From Pyrinomonadaceae bacterium (GTDB taxonomy: Bacteria > Acidobacteriota > Blastocatellia > Pyrinomonadales > Pyrinomonadaceae): a stretch of DNA of 18,065 nucleotides. Within the stretch, counting starts at the first letter, position 1, and every line of letters begins with the position of its first letter. Below the pieces are notes generated by a model. It was not told the DNA's origin and ran no database searches. It saw only the letters and a program-made list of their open reading frames with translations. Positions 1-6,953 of the stretch are shown piece after piece. A program made the translations under genes and the position numbers. The stretch spans positions 1 through 18,065 of the forward strand of contig JAGOWF010000015.1 of the NCBI GenBank assembly GCA_018060305.1, given 5' to 3'.

Positions 1-1664
1 GCTTGAGCCTCGATGACCTTCATCGTGAGCTTCCGGCAAATATGCTCTCAGCAGAGGATATCGAAGACGTCCTCGAACGGCTCGAGAGCGCCGATATTTC
101 GGTGGCTGAATCCGACGCACAATTGCTAGAACGCGCCTCAAGTCTCGCCCTGGATGACGAAGAGGAGGCCGCGGAAGAGGAGGAGGAAGACCTCGACCTT
201 GACCTGTCCGCCGGCGTTCTCGACAAATCGAACGATCCGGTTCGCCTCTATCTTCGCGAGATGGGCGTTGTGCCCCTCTTGAATCGCGAGGGCGAGGTTG
301 CCATCGCCAAACGCATCGAGCGCGGCCAGATCAAAACGCACAAGACTATTTCGCGTTCGCCCATCGCCGTCGAACGCCTGCTTAAGATCGGCGAAGATCT
401 GATCGCGGGCAAACAGGGCATCCGCGAGACGGTCGTCTTTAGCGAGCAGGCCGAGATCTCGCTCGAGGAGGACAAGGCCGAGGAGTATCTCCGCTGGACG
501 CTCGAGGGAATCGAGAGCATTCGCGGGAACTATCAGATCGCCCTAAAGGCGTGGTCCCAACTCCTCAACGAGCAGGAAAAGGCAGGCGCCAAGAAGACCA
601 AAAAGCTGCTTCGCCTCAAGCGAAATACCGCCCGACTACGCCTCGACATCGCGCAGGAGATAAAGAACCTCAAGCTGACCGAGCGTTCGCGTCAGGTGCT
701 TATCGCGGCTATTCGCAAAGTCGTAAACGAACTCAAGGAAGCCGAGAAAGCGATCAAGAAGGCCAAGGACAAGCTCGAGAAAAAGCCAGCCCCGCCCGAG
801 CGAAAAGAGCTAAACGCAAAGGTCAAAGCGGCGAAGGCCGTCATCGCGGAGATCGAGGAAAAATATCGGCTGCCCGCCGTCGAGATCAAGCGTTCGCTGC
901 AGACGATCAACGTCGGCGAGTTTGACACCAACAAGGCTAAGCGCGAGCTGGTCGAGGCCAACCTGCGTTTAGTAGTCTCGATCGCCAAAAAATACACCAA
1001 TCGCGGCCTGCAGTTCCTCGATCTCATTCAGGAAGGCAACATCGGCCTGATGAAGGCCGTCGATAAGTTCGAATGGCGTCGCGGCTACAAATTCTCGACC
1101 TATGCCACGTGGTGGATCCGCCAGGCCATCACGCGTGCGATCGCCGACCAGGCCCGCACGATCCGCATTCCGGTGCACATGATCGAGACAATCAACAAGC
1201 TCATCCGCACCTCGCGTCTGCTCGTTCAGGAACTCGGCCGCGAGCCGACGAGCGAGGAGATCGCAAAGCGGATGGATATTCCCGTCTCAAAGGTCCGTAA
1301 GGTGCTCAAGATCGCGCAGGAGCCGATCTCACTCGAAACGCCCATCGGCGAAGAGGAAGATTCGCATCTTGGCGATTTTATCGAAGACCGTTCGATACTA
1401 AATCCGGCCGAGTCGGTGACGTTCTCAAACCTTCGCGAGATCACCGACGAGGTGCTCGCCACGCTCACGCCGCGTGAGGAAAAGGTCATCAAGATGCGCT
1501 TCGGACTCGGCTCGACCGGCAGCGAGCACACGCTCGAAGAAGTCGGCCAACACTTCGCCGTCACCCGCGAACGCATCCGCCAGATCGAGGCAAAGGCATT
1601 GCGTAAGCTCCGCCACCCGTCGCGCTCACGACGACTCAAGGCGTTCCTGGAAGGCAAACCGTAA
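1..1664 (+). CDS. rpoD: RNA polymerase primary sigma factor RpoD (sigma-70), 5'-truncated by window edge
   Basis: Housekeeping sigma factor that directs core RNA polymerase to -10/-35 promoters. The frame is open to the left edge. The first visible residues (from the TTG at 3) already align inside region 1.1, where the DDLHRELP segment matches the EVNDHLP part of E. coli sigma-70, so the true start lies upstream and a short N-terminal piece is missing. Numbering from the TTG: an acidic run at about 51-68; region 1.2 at about 79-112 (DPVRLYLREMG); a long lysine- and glutamate-rich, helix-forming non-conserved region at about 115-312; regions 2.1-2.4 from about 317, including ANLRLVVSIAKKYTNRG and WWIRQAITRAIADQ (W370, W371); region 3; and region 4.2 near the C-terminus with the helix-turn-helix TLEEVGQHFAVTRERIRQIE and the typical LRHPSRSRRL ending. 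The region 4 ending and intact region 1.2 point to group 1 RpoD rather than a stress sigma factor. An intrinsic terminator follows 45 bp downstream. Confidence 0.96.
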   Translation, partial: LSLDDLHRELPANMLSAEDIEDVLERLESADISVAESDAQLLERASSLALDDEEEAAEEEEEDLDLDLSAGVLDKSNDPVRLYLREMGVVPLLNREGEVAIAKRIERGQIKTHKTISRSPIAVERLLKIGEDLIAGKQGIRETVVFSEQAEISLEEDKAEEYLRWTLEGIESIRGNYQIALKAWSQLLNEQEKAGAKKTKKLLRLKRNTARLRLDIAQEIKNLKLTERSRQVLIAAIRKVVNELKEAEKAIKKAKDKLEKKPAPPERKELNAKVKAAKAVIAEIEEKYRLPAVEIKRSLQTINVGEFDTNKAKRELVEANLRLVVSIAKKYTNRGLQFLDLIQEGNIGLMKAVDKFEWRRGYKFSTYATWWIRQAITRAIADQARTIRIPVHMIETINKLIRTSRLLVQELGREPTSEEIAKRMDIPVSKVRKVLKIAQEPISLETPIGEEEDSHLGDFIEDRSILNPAESVTFSNLREITDEVLATLTPREEKVIKMRFGLGSTGSEHTLEEVGQHFAVTRERIRQIEAKALRKLRHPSRSRRLKAFLEGKP

Positions 1665-1709
1665 ACCGTTCAGAGTTCAAGCTTCAGTTTGACTTCTATT
1701 GACAATCGG

Positions 1710-1738
1710 GCCGCGGCATAGAGGCTGCGGCTTTTTTT
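1710..1738 (+). terminator. Intrinsic terminator after rpoD
   Basis: An 8-bp stem (gccgcggc at 1710-1717 with gctgcggc at 1724-1731, one G-U pair) has a 6-nt loop and is followed at once by seven T residues (1732-1738). It lies 45 bp after the rpoD stop and in its direction, so it should end the rpoD transcript and separate it from the next gene. Confidence 0.85.
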
Positions 1739-1891
1739 CACTTGCATGCCGCTCCCGTCTAAAGCCGGAATCAACTCGGCCCAAGGGCGGTAGCTCCCCA
1801 AATCTCCAACGAGGTTCTTCGAGCGTAACCGGAACCTGCTGCAATATCTCCTCGCTGCCGCATGTGTTAGCATCCAGGCAGGAGGACAAAA

Positions 1892-2371
1892 ATGACCGCT
1901 AGACTCGACTACCATGAGAAAGCGCCCGGCGCATACAAGGCAATGCTGGGCATGGAGACCTTCGTTCGTAATTGTGGGATCGAACATTCGCTGTTGGAAC
2001 TCGTAAAGACACGTGCTTCGCAGCTCAACGGCTGCGCGTACTGCATCGACATGCACACTAAGGATGCGCGTGCCGGCGGTGAAACGGAGCAGCGGCTCTA
2101 TGCCTTGTCGGCATGGCGCGAAGCACCGTTTTACACTCAGCGCGAACGGGCCGCGCTGGAATGGACGGAGGCAATAACATTGATCTCGCAAAACGAGATA
2201 TCAGACGACCTCTATCTGCATGCTCGCGAACATTTCGATGAGCAGGAGATCGTTAACCTAACGCTGGCCGTCGTAACTATCAACGGCTGGAACCGGCTGG
2301 CCATCGCGTTCCGATCAGTCCCCGGCAGCTATCAGGTGTCGGAAAACGACACGACGGCGAACGCTGTATGA
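1892..2371 (+). CDS. AhpD-like / carboxymuconolactone decarboxylase-family protein
   Basis: A 159-residue protein of the AhpD-like alkylhydroperoxidase fold, a family of small helical proteins that use a redox-active cysteine pair against peroxides. The core signature is visible: E36, then eleven residues, then C48-A-Y-C51, then three residues and H55 (GCAYCIDMHTKDAR), matching the E-x11-C-x-x-C-x3-H pattern of the active site. The following HALS/W-type helix (RLYALSAWREAPFYTQRERAALEWTEA) is typical of the family. The start is well supported: a strong Shine-Dalgarno aggagg at 1880-1885 lies 6 bases before the ATG at 1892. The gene stands alone, between the rpoD terminator and a convergent gene, so context does not reveal its substrate or reductant. 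Peroxidase activity is inferred from the cysteine motif; many family members are untested. Confidence 0.88.
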   Translation: MTARLDYHEKAPGAYKAMLGMETFVRNCGIEHSLLELVKTRASQLNGCAYCIDMHTKDARAGGETEQRLYALSAWREAPFYTQRERAALEWTEAITLISQNEISDDLYLHAREHFDEQEIVNLTLAVVTINGWNRLAIAFRSVPGSYQVSENDTTANAV

Positions 2372-2512
2372 AATGAGCCGACCGACATCAGGCGACGGTG
2401 TACGAGTGTGAATTAGACGTGTTGTCGTTCTGGAGTCTGAGCCAGAGGCCGACACCGCAGGCGATTGAGTTATGCAGAAATGGATATTCAGATCCAGATT
2501 TGAACAACGTGC

Positions 2513-3916
2513 TTAGCAATCATTTTTCGCAAGTTGCACGGCTTCAGCGATCGCTTCCACCAAGGTTTCCACTTTACCATCAAGCTGCATCTCATAAACC
2601 GCGTCGAGAATGGTTTTGAATGCCGGCCCCGGCGTCATGCCTAGTTCGATCAGGTGGCGGCCTTTTAGGATGGGTTCGGGGGCACGTTTTTCGACTTGTA
2701 GTGAGCGGACCTTTTCGATGAACCATTCCTGCGCTTCGGAGCCGAAGATCATTTTGCTGCGGTCGCCTTGCGGATAGCGGCCGAGGCTGTCGGCTTTGGC
2801 GACGCGGTAGAGCAGGTCGGGCTCGACCTTACGGGCGAGGCGGCGGAATGCTCCGTCACCGACGGGCGATTTGGCCTTGTGCCATTCGCCGGGGGCGAGG
2901 TGATAGCGGACGAGCTGGACGATCTGATCGCGGACATCGAAACCATCGAGAGTGAATATGCCCAGGCGGCCGAGCAGCGACAATGTTGGCTCGACGCCGG
3001 CTTCGTCATGGCCACGAGATCGGATGCGTCCGTCAATTTTCTCCGTCGTCGGCGGTTTGCCGAGGTCGTGACAGACCGCACCGAGCATGACGGCGACCTG
3101 ACGAGCATGGTCGAGGTCGTCGATCAGCATTCTGGCCTCGTCGCAGACCATCAGCGTGTGAATATCAACATCGCCCTCAGGGTGCCACTCAGGCTCCTGC
3201 GGGACGCCTACCAGCGACGCAAGTTCGGGGAACAGTTGATCGACCACACCCAGATCGTAGAGCCATTTCAGCCCGATCGATGGTCGCTGTGCCTTTAGCA
3301 GCAGCTTCTCAAGCTCGCCCCAAACGCGTTCGCGCGGCAGGTCGGTCACGTCGATCGCTCGGCAAACCTCGACAGTTGCCGGCTCGATATCAAACTCAAA
3401 CCTCGCCGCAAACTGCGCCGCACGCAGCACACGCAGGCTGTCCTCGGCAAACGTGTCCCGCGACACCATTCGCAATGCCTTGCGTTTAATATCGCTCTGC
3501 CCGTCAAACGGATCGACGATCTCGCCCGTCAGCGGGTCTTTGAGAATAGCGTTGATCGTAAAATCTCGCCGCGAGCACGCCTCTGTGAACGACATCGACG
3601 GATCGCCCTCGACAATAAAGCCGCGGTGCCCGCGAGCAGTCTTTCGTTCGCGACGCGGCAGCGAGACGTCCAGATGCCGACCGACCTTATAGACCGCGAA
3701 CGCCTCGCCGACGACATTGACCTCGCCAAAGCCCGCGACGATCTCACGCAGCGGCTCGGGCTCGACGCCGTAAACCTCAAGGTCCCAGTCCTTCGTTGGC
3801 TGCGGCGGGTCGAGCAATGCATCGCGAACGCCCCCGCCATTCAACATCGCCCGCCCACCCGCGTCGCGGACGGCCGTAGCGAGGTCAAATACCATTTGTG
3901 GAACGTCGTTCATCAT
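2513..3916 (-). CDS. cca: CCA-adding-type tRNA nucleotidyltransferase with HD domain
   Basis: Class II nucleotidyltransferase that adds or repairs the 3' CCA end of tRNA; the poly(A) polymerase relatives share the same head domain. With the start at 3916 the protein has 467 residues. The catalytic head has GGGVRD (about 27-32) and the acidic pair D43-W-D45. Further motifs are the RRDFTINAI segment, the DPFDGQSDI turn and the nucleotide-recognition stretch with EDSLRVLRAAQFAARF. The C-terminal half has an HD phosphohydrolase-like domain (HTLMVCDEAR, then AVCHDLGKP). This is the HD-containing architecture seen in E. coli Cca, so phosphatase activity is possible but untested. The frame stays open upstream to 4168, but that extension lacks family similarity and crosses the divergent gene. 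ATG at 3946, 3916 and 3913 are all possible; 3916 has a weak gtgag upstream and is placed just before the conserved domain. The gene is divergent from the permease at 4068. Confidence 0.88.
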   Translation of the reverse strand: MMNDVPQMVFDLATAVRDAGGRAMLNGGGVRDALLDPPQPTKDWDLEVYGVEPEPLREIVAGFGEVNVVGEAFAVYKVGRHLDVSLPRRERKTARGHRGFIVEGDPSMSFTEACSRRDFTINAILKDPLTGEIVDPFDGQSDIKRKALRMVSRDTFAEDSLRVLRAAQFAARFEFDIEPATVEVCRAIDVTDLPRERVWGELEKLLLKAQRPSIGLKWLYDLGVVDQLFPELASLVGVPQEPEWHPEGDVDIHTLMVCDEARMLIDDLDHARQVAVMLGAVCHDLGKPPTTEKIDGRIRSRGHDEAGVEPTLSLLGRLGIFTLDGFDVRDQIVQLVRYHLAPGEWHKAKSPVGDGAFRRLARKVEPDLLYRVAKADSLGRYPQGDRSKMIFGSEAQEWFIEKVRSLQVEKRAPEPILKGRHLIELGMTPGPAFKTILDAVYEMQLDGKVETLVEAIAEAVQLAKNDC

Positions 3917-4067
3917 CAACAAGTCTAACTCACTTGCCCAACCCATATAGTGCCGTGTGGCGTCTTTGCGAAATCTTTGCTCTCCCGACGCGACGTTTAG
4001 CCGACGACGCGCTATGCTTTCGACTATGGCTGCAAACGCAGCCATTTTGCGGTGCGGCAAATGACTG

Positions 4068-6011
4068 ATGGCCGTTCCGCCGTTTTGTATGCCATCAGCA
4101 AAAGCAGCAGCGAACGGTTCGGTAAAAGGCTGGTTCAGCAAGCGAAAAAAGGCAGCAGCAATAGACAACTCAAAGCCTCACCATCAAAAACATCCGTGGT
4201 GGCAGGTGATGTGTCTGACGGGCCTCGATTATTTCTCGACGCTCGGTTATCAACCGGGCATTGCGTTCGCGGCGGCCGGCGTTCTCTCGCCGATCGCTAC
4301 GCTCATCCTGGTCATGTTGACGCTCTTTGGCGCGCTGCCGATCTATAACCGCGTCGCAGCCGAGAGCCCGCACGGCCAGGGCTCGATCTCGATGCTCGAG
4401 CACCTGCTTTCCCGCTGGAAGAGCAAGCTTTTCGTCCTCGCCCTGCTCGGTTTTGTAGCCACAGATTTTGTCATCACCATCACGTTGTCTGCCGCAGACG
4501 CCGCGGCGCACGTGATCCACAATAGTTTTATTGAGCAACACCTGCCTCAGATCGACCATCCGGTTCCGGTCACGCTTGGGATGATCGCCTTGCTCGCGGC
4601 GGTCTTTTTTAAGGGTTTTAAGGAGGCGATCGGCATCGCCGTTGTCCTCGTCGCTGCCTACCTGGCGTTGAATCTGGTCGTCATCGTGACAGGCGTCTAT
4701 CATCTCATTCTCGACCCGTCATTACTCGCTAACTGGCAGACCGCGGTCTTTACCAACGCCTCGACTGGCGGCACAAGAAGCATGCTGATGATAGCGGGGC
4801 TTGCGCTGCTTGTCTTCCCAAAGCTCGCGCTCGGACTATCGGGATTTGAAACCGGCGTCGCTGTGATGCCGCTCGTTGACAACCCAAACCGTATCCGCAA
4901 GACACGAAAGCTGCTCCGCACGGCGGCGCTGATAATGAGCTTTTTCCTTATCTTCAGCAGCCTGATCACGAGCGTCCTGATACCGGCGCATGAATTTGAA
5001 GAGGGCGGCAAGGCACAGGGCCGAGCACTGGCGTTCATCGCCCATCAGTATTTGGGTGAGATCTTTGGCAGCGTTTACGATGTCAGCACGATCCTGATCC
5101 TGTGGTTTGCAGGCGCGTCAGCAATGGCGGGGCTTCTCAGTATCGTGCCGCGCTACCTGCCGCGTTACGGTATGGCCCCGAACTGGGCACGTTCGACGCG
5201 GCCGCTGGTGCTGATCTTTACTGCGATCTGTTTTGCGATCACGTATATCTTTTCGGCGGATGTCGAGGCCCAGGGCGGCGCCTATGCGACTGGCGTATTA
5301 GTGCTGATCACCTCTGCGGCGGTCGCCGTCACGATCTCGGCATGGGTGCGCAAGCAGTCCGTGAAATGGGTATTTGCGTTCATCTCACTGGTCTTTTCGT
5401 ATACCACCATCACGAATATCGTTGAACGCCCTGACGGAATAAAGATCGCTTCCCTCTTCATCCTCGGTATCGTCGTTGCGTCATTTGTGTCACGAGCCAT
5501 GCGAACGACCGAGGTTCGCATACAGAAGATCGAGTTGGACCGGACAGCCGAAGGATTTATTGCGGATCTCGCCGAGGGTGACATCCGTATCGTCACGAAC
5601 CGCCGCGAAGAAGGCGACCTGACCGAATATCGCTTTAAGGAACACGAGAAGCGCGTTGACAATCACATACCGGCGAATGATCCGATACTGTTCTATGAGA
5701 TCGATATCGGTGACGCATCTGAATTTTCGGGGAAACTCAAGATCACGGGTGTCGATATCCACGGCTATCGGATCCTGCGAACACACGCACCTGCCGTGCC
5801 GAATGCGATCGCGGCTTTGCTGCTGCACCTGAGGGACAAGACCGGCAAGATCCCGCACGTTTACTTTGGCTGGAGCGAAGGCAACCCCGTCAAGTACCTC
5901 ATTCGCTACATTCTCTTTGGCGAAGGCGATACAGCGCCCGTGACGCGTGAGATATTGCGGCAGGCCGAGCCCGACCAGGATCTCAGGCCGAACGTACACG
6001 TCGGCGGCTAG
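4068..6011 (+). CDS. APC-superfamily permease, KimA-like (putative potassium or amino acid transporter)
   Basis: A 647-residue inner-membrane transporter with about 12 predicted membrane helices in residues 45-480 and a soluble C-terminal domain of about 165 residues. The first helix region reads TGLDYFSTLGYQPG and the loop after helix 2 reads SPHGQGSISML, the same plan as the LSSDALSSVAYG and YPQGGGAY segments of the KimA (YdaO) potassium importers. D54, Y61 and D133 fall at the places where, from memory of the B. subtilis KimA structure, D36, Y43 and D117 line the ion site. This makes potassium import a candidate function, but amino acid permeases share the fold. The tail (about 480-647) has no recognisable USP or TrkA_C motif. 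The start is uncertain: ATG at 4068 and 4089 both lack a clear Shine-Dalgarno, and the conserved part begins near residue 42. No terminator is seen after the stop. Confidence 0.75.
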   Translation: MAVPPFCMPSAKAAANGSVKGWFSKRKKAAAIDNSKPHHQKHPWWQVMCLTGLDYFSTLGYQPGIAFAAAGVLSPIATLILVMLTLFGALPIYNRVAAESPHGQGSISMLEHLLSRWKSKLFVLALLGFVATDFVITITLSAADAAAHVIHNSFIEQHLPQIDHPVPVTLGMIALLAAVFFKGFKEAIGIAVVLVAAYLALNLVVIVTGVYHLILDPSLLANWQTAVFTNASTGGTRSMLMIAGLALLVFPKLALGLSGFETGVAVMPLVDNPNRIRKTRKLLRTAALIMSFFLIFSSLITSVLIPAHEFEEGGKAQGRALAFIAHQYLGEIFGSVYDVSTILILWFAGASAMAGLLSIVPRYLPRYGMAPNWARSTRPLVLIFTAICFAITYIFSADVEAQGGAYATGVLVLITSAAVAVTISAWVRKQSVKWVFAFISLVFSYTTITNIVERPDGIKIASLFILGIVVASFVSRAMRTTEVRIQKIELDRTAEGFIADLAEGDIRIVTNRREEGDLTEYRFKEHEKRVDNHIPANDPILFYEIDIGDASEFSGKLKITGVDIHGYRILRTHAPAVPNAIAALLLHLRDKTGKIPHVYFGWSEGNPVKYLIRYILFGEGDTAPVTREILRQAEPDQDLRPNVHVGG

Positions 6012-6093
6012 CGACGACGGCGTTCAACAGGCAACGATCCCGCGAACAAATAAGGGAGCACGGCCGTGTAGTCCGCAAGGCGACTTTGCGATG

Positions 6094-6226
6094 TCATTGG
6101 TCGAGTCGTTTTCGTAAGTGCTCGGTCAACGTGTCCAACCCTACACGCTCCTGTTCGCGCGTGTCGCGGTCGCGGACGGTGACGGCGTTGTCGGCAAGGG
6201 ATTCGTGATCGAGGGTTACGCGGAAC
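6094..6226 (-). pseudogene. Detached second copy of the glyS 3' end
   Basis: Read on the minus strand, this stretch encodes about 43 residues of a glycyl-tRNA synthetase C-terminus in frame (VTLDHESLADNAVTVRDRD, then T-REQERVGLDTLTEHLRKRLDQ in two parts) and ends at a TGA at 6096-6094. Bases 6143-6226 align without gaps to 6997-7080 of the intact glyS, with about 76 of 84 identical by eye. The last 16 residues are homologous but diverged (intact copy: VGIDGLKEYLQARL). Similarity stops abruptly near 6226, about 20 bases from the stop of the toxin gene. The fragment has no start of its own and no catalytic motifs, so it is a remnant, though without frame damage. It may still be transcribed as the tail of the glyS-toxin unit. 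Confidence 0.85.
6143..6226. repeat. Direct repeat, left copy (pairs with 6997-7080)
   Basis: An 84-bp segment repeated 854 bp further on at 6997-7080 in the same orientation, with 8 mismatches by eye. The two copies flank the toxin-antitoxin pair together with the last 14 codons of the intact glyS. Both copies lie in the same reading frame of the GlyRS C-terminus. Confidence 0.88.
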
Positions 6227-6245
6227 GACCGGCAGCAGGACGTCG

Positions 6246-6599
6246 TTATTTTTTGAACGGGATGTAAGCCACTTGATCGCGCAAACCGGAAGTTTCGCTA
6301 TCTGCGATCTCTGCTATGTCTTCAATAACTCTTCCGATGGAGGCATATTGTGAAACGGCGATCATTCCCGGAAATTCGTGCCCGTCTCGAATGCGTTCAT
6401 AACCGAAACCTATCATTGTGGCCGCGTCGTGTGTAAGAACAATGCGGTTTTCGTTCGCAGCCCATTCAAGAACTCTAGTGTCGTGCTGGCCGAGCAATCC
6501 GACTTCGTGAACCCTCACAATATCGATCTCGGATGAAAGCCGTCGTATCCCTCGCACAATGCGATTATTGAAATCCTCGTCGGCAACAAACTTGAGCAC
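6246..6599 (-). CDS. DUF5615 family PIN-like toxin
   Basis: A 117-residue protein of the DUF5615 / COG4634 PIN-like group, small predicted ribonucleases that usually pair with a DUF433 antitoxin. The family signature is clear: an acidic first strand (KFVADEDFNNRIVRGI, with D8, E9, D10), a central RVHEVGLLGQHDTRVLEWA helix region, and the IVLTHDAATMIGFGYERI acidic motif near residues 54-75. These acidic residues would bind the catalytic metal in a PIN fold. The start is a GTG at 6599-6597, 9 bases after the stop of the preceding antitoxin gene, with no clear Shine-Dalgarno, which suggests translational coupling. The stop codon lies about 20 bases before the detached glyS end. RNase activity is inferred from fold and partner, not shown here. 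Confidence 0.87.
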   Translation of the reverse strand: MLKFVADEDFNNRIVRGIRRLSSEIDIVRVHEVGLLGQHDTRVLEWAANENRIVLTHDAATMIGFGYERIRDGHEFPGMIAVSQYASIGRVIEDIAEIADSETSGLRDQVAYIPFKK

Positions 6600-6608
6600 T
6601 GTGTGTTG

Positions 6609-6938
6609 TCAATTTGAGCCATTACGCGACAATAGACGTTCGCGAATGGCCTGCGGATCAAAACGTGCCTCGGCCTCGTTGCGAAACTGCTCGTTCTGCT
6701 CGGCCCTTTCGGCAAGGTATTGTTCGACCTCGCTTTTGTGCTGCAAATAATAATTGATTGCAGAATAGACCTCGTCAAGCGTAAGCGAATCGAAATCCAA
6801 CGCGATCTCTTCCGGGGAATATCCCTGTTTGAAGGCGATGACCACAGAATCAAGCGAAACCCGCGTAGATCCAACACGCATGACGCCCGCCGCAGTCCGA
6901 TTGTAGCGAAATTCAGATGTCGAAACGCCAACTGTCAT
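6609..6938 (-). CDS. DUF433 domain antitoxin
   Basis: A 109-residue protein with a DUF433 core: the segment MRVGSTRVSLDSVVIAFKQG, then YSPEEIALDFDSLTLDEVYSAINYYLQH. This is the winged-helix DNA-binding domain usually encoded just before DUF5615 toxins. The C-terminal part (about 65-109: KSEVEQYLAERAEQNEQFRN and on) is a charged helix of the kind that wraps the toxin. It begins 15 bases after the glyS stop and ends 9 bases before the toxin start, so all three genes are probably on one transcript unless an internal promoter exists. By family precedent it should bind its own promoter and neutralise the toxin. No obvious Shine-Dalgarno precedes the ATG at 6938. Confidence 0.85.
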   Translation of the reverse strand: MTVGVSTSEFRYNRTAAGVMRVGSTRVSLDSVVIAFKQGYSPEEIALDFDSLTLDEVYSAINYYLQHKSEVEQYLAERAEQNEQFRNEAEARFDPQAIRERLLSRNGSN

Positions 6939-6953
6939 ATGAGCATCATACCA

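Noticed and set aside
551..925. 124-codon open frame on + inside rpoD
   Set aside because: Out-of-frame shadow of the basic rpoD insert; highly skewed R/Q/G composition and no independent start signal.
2398..2619. 73-codon open frame on + between the AhpD-like gene and cca
   Set aside because: It has no ribosome site, crosses the end of cca on the other strand, and its sequence shows no domain or composition of a real protein.
3917..4168. N-terminal extension of cca up to 4168
   Set aside because: The extra 84 residues lack family similarity, overlap the divergent permease gene, and the conserved head domain fits a start at 3916.
6059..6090. Short palindrome cacggccgtg and a cgcaa/ttgcg hairpin after the permease as a terminator
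   Set aside because: Stems are short and no T-run follows in either direction.
6246..6938. Transposon or integron carrying the toxin-antitoxin pair
   Set aside because: No transposase, integrase, terminal inverted repeats or short target-site duplication is visible; only the long glyS-derived direct repeats flank it.
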